This document shows, piece by piece, positions 6,232-9,868 of a stretch of 9,868 nucleotides of DNA (position 1 is its first letter; each line of letters begins with the position of its first letter). This DNA comes from an uncultured Bacillota bacterium. Its GTDB lineage: Bacteria > Bacillota > Clostridia > Peptostreptococcales > Anaerovoracaceae. The position numbers and the translations under genes are program-made. Location of the stretch: positions 1 to 9,868 of the forward strand of contig CAMOXP010000037.1 of assembly GCA_946629205.1 (NCBI GenBank), given 5' to 3'. A model generated the notes under the pieces. It was not told the DNA's origin. It saw nothing but the letters and a program-made list of their open reading frames with translations, and did not search any database.

Positions 6232-6285
6232 GTAATTCCTCCGCTGTCAATTTGCGATTCATATCTGTATAACTGCATCTTTTAC

Positions 6286-6294
6286 ATTGTAGCA
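6286..6294 (-). promoter_or_regulatory. Possible extended -10 promoter of mtaD
   Basis: The minus strand reads TGCTACAAT (6294-6286): TG, one base, then TACAAT, one mismatch from the consensus -10. No good -35 is present at 16-18 bases. The predicted leader is about 48 bases and contains the GGAGG site. This is the only good candidate in the 103-base gap after comEA, and I see no terminator in that gap, so mtaD may also be read from the comEA promoter. Confidence 0.45.
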
Positions 6295-6334
6295 TATATT
6301 TCAGGCAAAGTGACACTACTAAACGCAGAGACTT

Positions 6335-7069
6335 CTAAACACAGATATTGTCCTTTAACTTTTCGAAGGTCTTGTCTCCGATGCCGGAAACGTTCTTAAG
6401 GTCTTCGATGGTTGTGAAACGTCCGCTGGAATCTCTGTAATCGATGATTTTCTGAGCCGTGGCCGGCCCTACCCCGTTCAATGTCTGCAGCTGGGTCGAA
6501 TCGGCGGTGTTGATGTTGACTTTGCCGGAGGAGTCGACGGCGCCTGCTCCGGAGGACGTTCCGCTGCCCGAGGCCGAAACACCGGCAGCGCTGCTCTCGA
6601 TGACGTTTCCGTCTTCGTCCAGCGCATAAGATGGAATAAACACCTTCTGTCCATCCACCAGGAATTCTGCCCTGTTGACATTCGTCATATCGGCCTCTTT
6701 CCTGAGGCCTCCGGCTGCCTCGATGGCGTCGTCCACGCGGCTGCCGTCAGGCAGTTCCGCCAGCATAGGAGTTTTGACAGCCCCGCCGATGTCAACAAAG
6801 ATCGTACCATCCAGCGGCGTACCGGAACTGTCAGAAGTCTGCGTGTTACCATCGGTTGCAGCAGAACTGCCGGTAGTCCCTGCGCCGCCCGTACTTCTCT
6901 CAGACACCTGCAGTTCCGACTCATTGCCGTCATGAATCAACGCATAACCTGCGAAAATCACGAGTCCCAGAAGGCAGATCACTGCCATTTTTCGCATTTG
7001 CGGTCCGTATTCTTCAAAAAAATCACGCACAGCCTTATTGCTTTTGATCGCATCAACAATACTCTTCAT
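6335..7069 (-). CDS. comEA: ComEA, membrane-anchored competence DNA-binding protein
   Basis: 244 residues. A short cytoplasmic N-terminus (1-27, with Arg26 and Lys27 before the membrane) leads into one transmembrane helix (about 28-45). A Ser/Gly/Thr-rich linker (55-87) follows, then an SLBB domain (about 88-148, starting TIFVDIGGAVKTP). A second low-complexity linker (158-182) leads to a C-terminal double helix-hairpin-helix domain (183-244) with VNINTAD, LNGVGPATAQKIIDYR and VSGIGDKTFEKLK. This is the full architecture of Gram-positive ComEA, which binds incoming double-stranded DNA outside the membrane and passes it to the ComEC channel. The ATG at 7069 is preceded by AAAGGTGAT (7083-7075). 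comEC and comEB are not adjacent here. It has a near-consensus promoter of its own (7115-7143). SLBB-HhH proteins of this kind also occur in bacteria not known to be competent. Confidence 0.92.
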   Translation of the reverse strand: MKSIVDAIKSNKAVRDFFEEYGPQMRKMAVICLLGLVIFAGYALIHDGNESELQVSERSTGGAGTTGSSAATDGNTQTSDSSGTPLDGTIFVDIGGAVKTPMLAELPDGSRVDDAIEAAGGLRKEADMTNVNRAEFLVDGQKVFIPSYALDEDGNVIESSAAGVSASGSGTSSGAGAVDSSGKVNINTADSTQLQTLNGVGPATAQKIIDYRDSSGRFTTIEDLKNVSGIGDKTFEKLKDNICV

Positions 7070-7094
7070 CTCTAATCACCTTTCCGCCCCTTAA

Positions 7095-7136
7095 AAAATA
7101 CCAATCATGCGTTCATTATCACACGATTGGTATTTT
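7095..7136 (-). terminator. Inverted repeat, probable terminator after the DUF2344 gene
   Basis: A perfect 12-bp inverted repeat: on the minus strand AAAATACCAATC (7136-7125) with GATTGGTATTTT (7106-7095), loop 18 bases. GTGT and ACGC inside the loop can add four more pairs with a 2-base bulge. The T run reads TTTTTT (7098-7093). The left arm overlaps the stop codon of the DUF2344 gene (7137-7135). Stem and T run fit an intrinsic terminator, but the repeat also brackets the -10 box of the comEA promoter, so an operator role is equally possible. Confidence 0.7.
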
Positions 7137-7143
7137 ATGTCAA
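7115..7143 (-). promoter_or_regulatory. Near-consensus extended sigma-A promoter of comEA, inside the hairpin
   Basis: On the minus strand a perfect TTGACA (7143-7138) is followed after exactly 17 bases by GATAAT (7120-7115), with TG one base before it (7123-7122). Transcription would begin near 7108, leaving a leader of about 39 bases. The -35 box covers the last codons of the DUF2344 gene (Leu-Thr). The -10 lies in the loop of the 12-bp inverted repeat, whose left arm fills most of the spacer and whose right arm occupies about +3 to +14. Confidence 0.82.
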
Positions 7144-7857
7144 TATTTCCTTGAAATGTATTTTCTTTCTGATGACGCTGATTTCGTTTCTTGGGATTTC
7201 CATTCCGAAAGTATCCAGAATGGTGGTGATCACAAGCTCCGGGCTCAAGTTGGAATCACTACCGGAATCCAGGCATGCTTCGACTCGGAGCATCGCGTCC
7301 GGCGTTCCGGCATCGATCAGATAGAAGGTGATCTCGCGGATCTTCGGCCGGATGTTTACAGGAACAGGATCCTTTTTCTTCTTTTGTTTCTTGAGGGTGA
7401 TGATCTCATCCCGGTCCATGTATGCATGCCAGATTTCGCCGGCGTCGGCAGGCAGGGACCCGGTCCCGCCTTCCGGCAGCGGTATCTCGATCTGATAATC
7501 CGCCGCGATAGTATTGGCTGCCAGGGTCTTCGGATGGGTCGCTTCCCTGATGGACAGTAAATCAAGACCTTCCGGCATCATCGCGCGCATTTTGTCCAGG
7601 ATCAACTGCTGATCCCCGTTGACCTGGGTCCCGTTCTCATCCATGTCGACTGTCTCAAATTCGATGTACTCATCCAGACTCTCATATCCCAGCGAAAGCG
7701 GCTGCGCAAACCCCATCTTCGGATGGGGATTGAAACCCTGCGAATAGGCAAGACGGATCCCGGCCCTCTTAAAGGACCGTTTGAACACTTTCATGATGTC
7801 GAGATGTGACGTATAGCAAATCACACCTGTCTTTTGGAATCGAATCACGTATTTCAT
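7135..7857 (-). CDS. DUF2344 / TIGR03936 radical SAM-linked protein
   Basis: 240 residues from the ATG at 7857. I preferred this start over an in-frame GTG at 7869 because the ATG forms a TAATG overlap with the stop of the upstream radical SAM gene, and because family members begin right at the Met-Lys-Tyr-x-Ile-Arg-Phe strand. GGAG lies 11 bases upstream at 7872-7869. Family features are the N-terminal RFQKTG, TSHLDIM and AYSQGFNPHPKMGFA segments (about residues 6-50). A Lys-rich stretch (KKQKKKKD) follows near residues 155-162. No metal-cluster Cys motif and no signal or membrane segment is present. The family has no established biochemical function; it is nearly always next to, or fused to, a TIGR03960 radical SAM protein. 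That is the arrangement here, so the two probably act together on one substrate. Confidence 0.88.
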   Translation of the reverse strand: MKYVIRFQKTGVICYTSHLDIMKVFKRSFKRAGIRLAYSQGFNPHPKMGFAQPLSLGYESLDEYIEFETVDMDENGTQVNGDQQLILDKMRAMMPEGLDLLSIREATHPKTLAANTIAADYQIEIPLPEGGTGSLPADAGEIWHAYMDRDEIITLKKQKKKKDPVPVNIRPKIREITFYLIDAGTPDAMLRVEACLDSGSDSNLSPELVITTILDTFGMEIPRNEISVIRKKIHFKEILT

Positions 7858-9794
7858 TATACAAAACACTCCGTATGTTCATTGACGCCGCACAGATTGC
7901 ATCCGAGCCTGCAGTCGGGTGTCGTCTGCGCCGCCTCCGCCTTATGTTTTTCTGCCAGCAGGAACTGACGGTCTATAAAGGAATCGATATGATCCCACGG
8001 AAGGATCTCGTCCTCCCGGCGTTTTCTGTAATTATAGAATGCCTCCAGGCTTTCGCCGTCGGCGAACCCAAATTCCGCGGCGCACCGAGCGAAAGCATCT
8101 TCCCACAGCTCCGGCCGGAAGTGCTCCGTCCATGCGTCGAACGTGCATCCGCTCTTCCACGCTTCCTCCAGGACCCTGCCCGTTCTCCGGTCTCCTCTGG
8201 CAAACACAGCCTCCAGGTTGCTGGTATGCGTTTCATGGTAGTTAAAAGTCACGCCTTTGATGCGGAGTTTGCCGGACAGATAGTTGTGCTTCTCAATGAA
8301 GTCCTCCGGTCTGTCCTGGGCCTCCCACTGGAACGGCGTGTGCGGCTTCGGCACAAAGTTGGAAACGCTGACTGTTACGCGGAATCTGCCGCCCTTCCGC
8401 CCGCGGATCTCATAGTTGATGTCCATAATACGGCGCGCGATCTCCGCAATGCCGTCAAGATCCTCATATGTCTCTCCGGGAAGACCGATCATAAAGTACA
8501 GTTTGATGTGCTCCCACCCAAGTTCCACCGCCTGCCGTACTGCACTATAGATATCGTCCTCTGTGATATTTTTGTTGATCACGTCACGCAGTCTCTGTGT
8601 CCCTGCTTCCGGCGCAAAGGTCAGTCCGGACTTGCGGTAGCCCTGGATCTCATCCAGCACCTTAAACGAGAAGGAATCCAGTCTGAGGGATGGAAGCGAA
8701 AGGGCCACGTTCTGCGCTTTGCAAAGGCCCATCAGATCCACGGCAAGATCCTCAAACTGTGAGTAATCACTGGTGGACAGAGATAACAATGAGAGTTCTT
8801 CGTGCCCTGTATTGGCAAGCTGTTCCATTGCCAGATGCTTGATCGTTTCCGGCTTTCTCTCCCGGACCGGCCGGTAGATCATGCCGGCCTGACAGAACCG
8901 GCATCCGCGGGTACATCCCCGGAAGGTCTCTACAACGGATCTGTCATGGACCGTATCGATGAACGGAACGATATTGCACGTCGGAAAAGCTGCTTTGTCG
9001 ATGTCCGGGACAACTGCCCGGATGACCATTTCCGGCGCCAAATCATGCACCGGCGTAATGGCTTTGACTGTACATGCCAGCGCTCCTGCTCCACTGTCAT
9101 AGTACTCTACTTCATAGAATTCGGGGATATAGACGCCGTCCCAGCCGGCGATTTTCCCGAGGAACGCGCTGCGGATGTCATAAGCAGTATCACAATCCGC
9201 ATCACAGGCTGCCGCATCAGAAGCTGCAGCCTTTGCGTCTGCATAGGCCTCGCAGACTTTCTCCAGCAGTTCTTCTCCGTCTCCGATCAGAAACACATCG
9301 ATGAAGTCGGCCAGGGGCTCCGGATTGAACGCGCACGGTCCGCCGGCGAGAATGACCGGCATATGCTCCCCGCGAGCAGCTGCCTCCAAACGATCGCTTC
9401 TGCGCACAGGCAAACCTGCCAGATCAAGCATGTTCAGCACATTGGTATAGGACATCTCATACTGCAGTGTGAACCCAATCAGATCAAGCTCGTCCGCCGG
9501 CGTGAATGTTTCAAGGGTGAAGAGCTTCCTGCCCCTCTCACGCATGAGGGTCTCCATATCGCCGGCCGGCGCAAACAGACGCTCGCAGTAGATTCTGTCG
9601 TTAGCGTTCAAAATAGAATAAAGGATCTGCATTCCCATATAAGACATCCCTATCTCATAGGTGTCCGGAAACGCAAATCCCATGCGAACATCGACACTGC
9701 CGGGATCCTTCCTGGCAATGTTGACCTCTCCTCCTGTATACCGCGCAGGTTTTTCTACGCATTTCAAAATACTGTCTAGTTCTCTGTCAATCAT
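7857..9794 (-). CDS. TIGR03960-family radical SAM protein, function undefined
   Basis: 645 residues. The N-terminal part (about 20-270) resembles a B12-binding-like domain of radical SAM enzymes (YEIGMSYMGMQILYSILN, ILAGGPCAFNPEPLADFID, IGDGEELLEKV). The radical SAM core follows, with Cys294-x3-Cys298-x2-Cys301 in RGCTRGCRFCQAG. Further core elements are APEAGTQRLRDVINK (394-408) and KLYFMIGLPGET (431-442). A C-terminal region ends with a second Cys628-x3-Cys632-x2-Cys635 cluster. An Ala/Asp-rich segment at about 183-206 contains Cys197 and Cys201. The family is widespread in Firmicutes and often near RNase G and rplU; a role in RNA modification has been suggested by context but I know of no demonstrated reaction. 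The ATG at 9794 has no strong Shine-Dalgarno and lies 22 bases after the preceding stop, so it belongs to an operon that starts outside the window. Its stop shares one base with the next start. Confidence 0.9.
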   Translation of the reverse strand: MIDRELDSILKCVEKPARYTGGEVNIARKDPGSVDVRMGFAFPDTYEIGMSYMGMQILYSILNANDRIYCERLFAPAGDMETLMRERGRKLFTLETFTPADELDLIGFTLQYEMSYTNVLNMLDLAGLPVRRSDRLEAAARGEHMPVILAGGPCAFNPEPLADFIDVFLIGDGEELLEKVCEAYADAKAAASDAAACDADCDTAYDIRSAFLGKIAGWDGVYIPEFYEVEYYDSGAGALACTVKAITPVHDLAPEMVIRAVVPDIDKAAFPTCNIVPFIDTVHDRSVVETFRGCTRGCRFCQAGMIYRPVRERKPETIKHLAMEQLANTGHEELSLLSLSTSDYSQFEDLAVDLMGLCKAQNVALSLPSLRLDSFSFKVLDEIQGYRKSGLTFAPEAGTQRLRDVINKNITEDDIYSAVRQAVELGWEHIKLYFMIGLPGETYEDLDGIAEIARRIMDINYEIRGRKGGRFRVTVSVSNFVPKPHTPFQWEAQDRPEDFIEKHNYLSGKLRIKGVTFNYHETHTSNLEAVFARGDRRTGRVLEEAWKSGCTFDAWTEHFRPELWEDAFARCAAEFGFADGESLEAFYNYRKRREDEILPWDHIDSFIDRQFLLAEKHKAEAAQTTPDCRLGCNLCGVNEHTECFV

Positions 9795-9816
9795 ATTCTG
9801 AATACGGCACGATCCA

Positions 9817-9868
9817 TCAGTCAGCCATCAGTTCATCCAGTGTCATACCGATCCTGTCCTCGATCTGT
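9817..9868 (-). CDS. C-terminal end of an unidentified upstream gene
   Basis: The last 16 codons of a minus-strand frame, ending with TGA at 9819-9817. The tail is acidic and helix-prone (Gln-Ile-Glu-Asp-Arg-Ile-Gly-Met, then Thr-Leu-Asp-Glu-Leu-Met-Ala-Asp). The only reasons to call it coding are the open frame, the 22-base spacing to the radical SAM start, and the absence of any promoter or terminator between them. I do not recognise the protein from so little sequence. Confidence 0.5.
   Translation of the reverse strand, partial: QIEDRIGMTLDELMAD

Noticed and set aside
6295..6334. Terminator between comEA and mtaD
   Set aside because: I looked for a stem followed by a T run on the minus strand and found only very short pairings with no T run.
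7091..7108. Five-codon leader peptide (ATG to TAA) at the predicted comEA transcript start
   Set aside because: It would be leaderless, has no ribosome binding site, and is made of the hairpin's right arm. Chance is the simpler explanation.
7858..7869. GTG start for the DUF2344 gene
   Set aside because: The GGAG motif touches this codon and leaves no spacer; the TAATG overlap and the family N-terminus favour 7857.
7806..9779. Long plus-strand open frames at 7806-8762 and 8802-9779
   Set aside because: Both lie opposite the radical SAM gene, with no ribosome binding site or recognisable domain. They are shadows.
1..9868. Mobile elements, CRISPR arrays, tRNA or rRNA genes, toxin-antitoxin or defence genes
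   Set aside because: I looked on both strands for spaced direct repeats, transposase or integrase motifs, tRNA-like cloverleafs and small paired genes. None is supported; the gaps between genes are short and explained by promoters and terminators.

Overview
The window looks like a piece of a chromosome from a low-to-mid-GC anaerobic Firmicute, most likely class Clostridia (Eubacteriales). Three things suggest this: strong AGGAGG-type Shine-Dalgarno sites, sigma-A type promoters, and familiar Clostridia neighbours (lepA-hemW, rpsT, and the adjacent TIGR03960 radical SAM and TIGR03936/DUF2344 genes). I cannot name the genus from sequence alone. Every gene I can support lies on the minus strand, so transcription runs from high to low coordinates. 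Coding density is high and the sequence reads as vertically inherited core genome. I see no transposase, integrase, phage gene, CRISPR array, tRNA or rRNA.

Layout in the direction of transcription (right to left). (1) 9868-9817 is the last 16 codons of an unidentified gene. (2) 9794-7857 encodes a TIGR03960-type radical SAM protein. It shares one base (TAATG) with (3), the DUF2344/TIGR03936 partner at 7857-7135. (4) An inverted repeat at 7095-7136 can act as their terminator and also carries a near-consensus promoter for (5), comEA at 7069-6335, a membrane-anchored DNA-binding competence protein. (6) An amidohydrolase of the MTA/SAH deaminase (MtaD) group lies at 6231-4933, with its own likely promoter. 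(7) rpsT, ribosomal protein S20, lies at 4849-4583. Its promoter is TTGAAA-17-TATAAT, with the -35 inside the end of mtaD. It has a leader hairpin and ends in two abutting hairpins plus a strong intrinsic terminator. (8) A compact four-gene unit, deoD-dtxR-lepA-hemW (4415-346), starts at an extended -10 promoter next to the rpsT terminator and probably ends at a weaker hairpin at 228-252. (9) 100-1 is the start of a class III aminotransferase, probably gabT, with an AT-rich upstream region.

Functionally this is mostly housekeeping: translation (S20, LepA/EF4), heme handling (HemW), purine nucleoside salvage and detoxification of S-adenosylmethionine by-products (DeoD, MtaD), metal sensing (a DtxR-family repressor), DNA uptake (ComEA), and a conserved but functionally undefined radical SAM pair. 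I did not find a convincing undescribed defence or mobile system. The points most worth a second look are the transcription-unit boundaries, where terminators and promoters physically overlap, the tandem hairpins after rpsT, the mixed metal-ligand set of the DtxR-like protein and its place in the lepA operon, and the radical SAM/DUF2344 pair.
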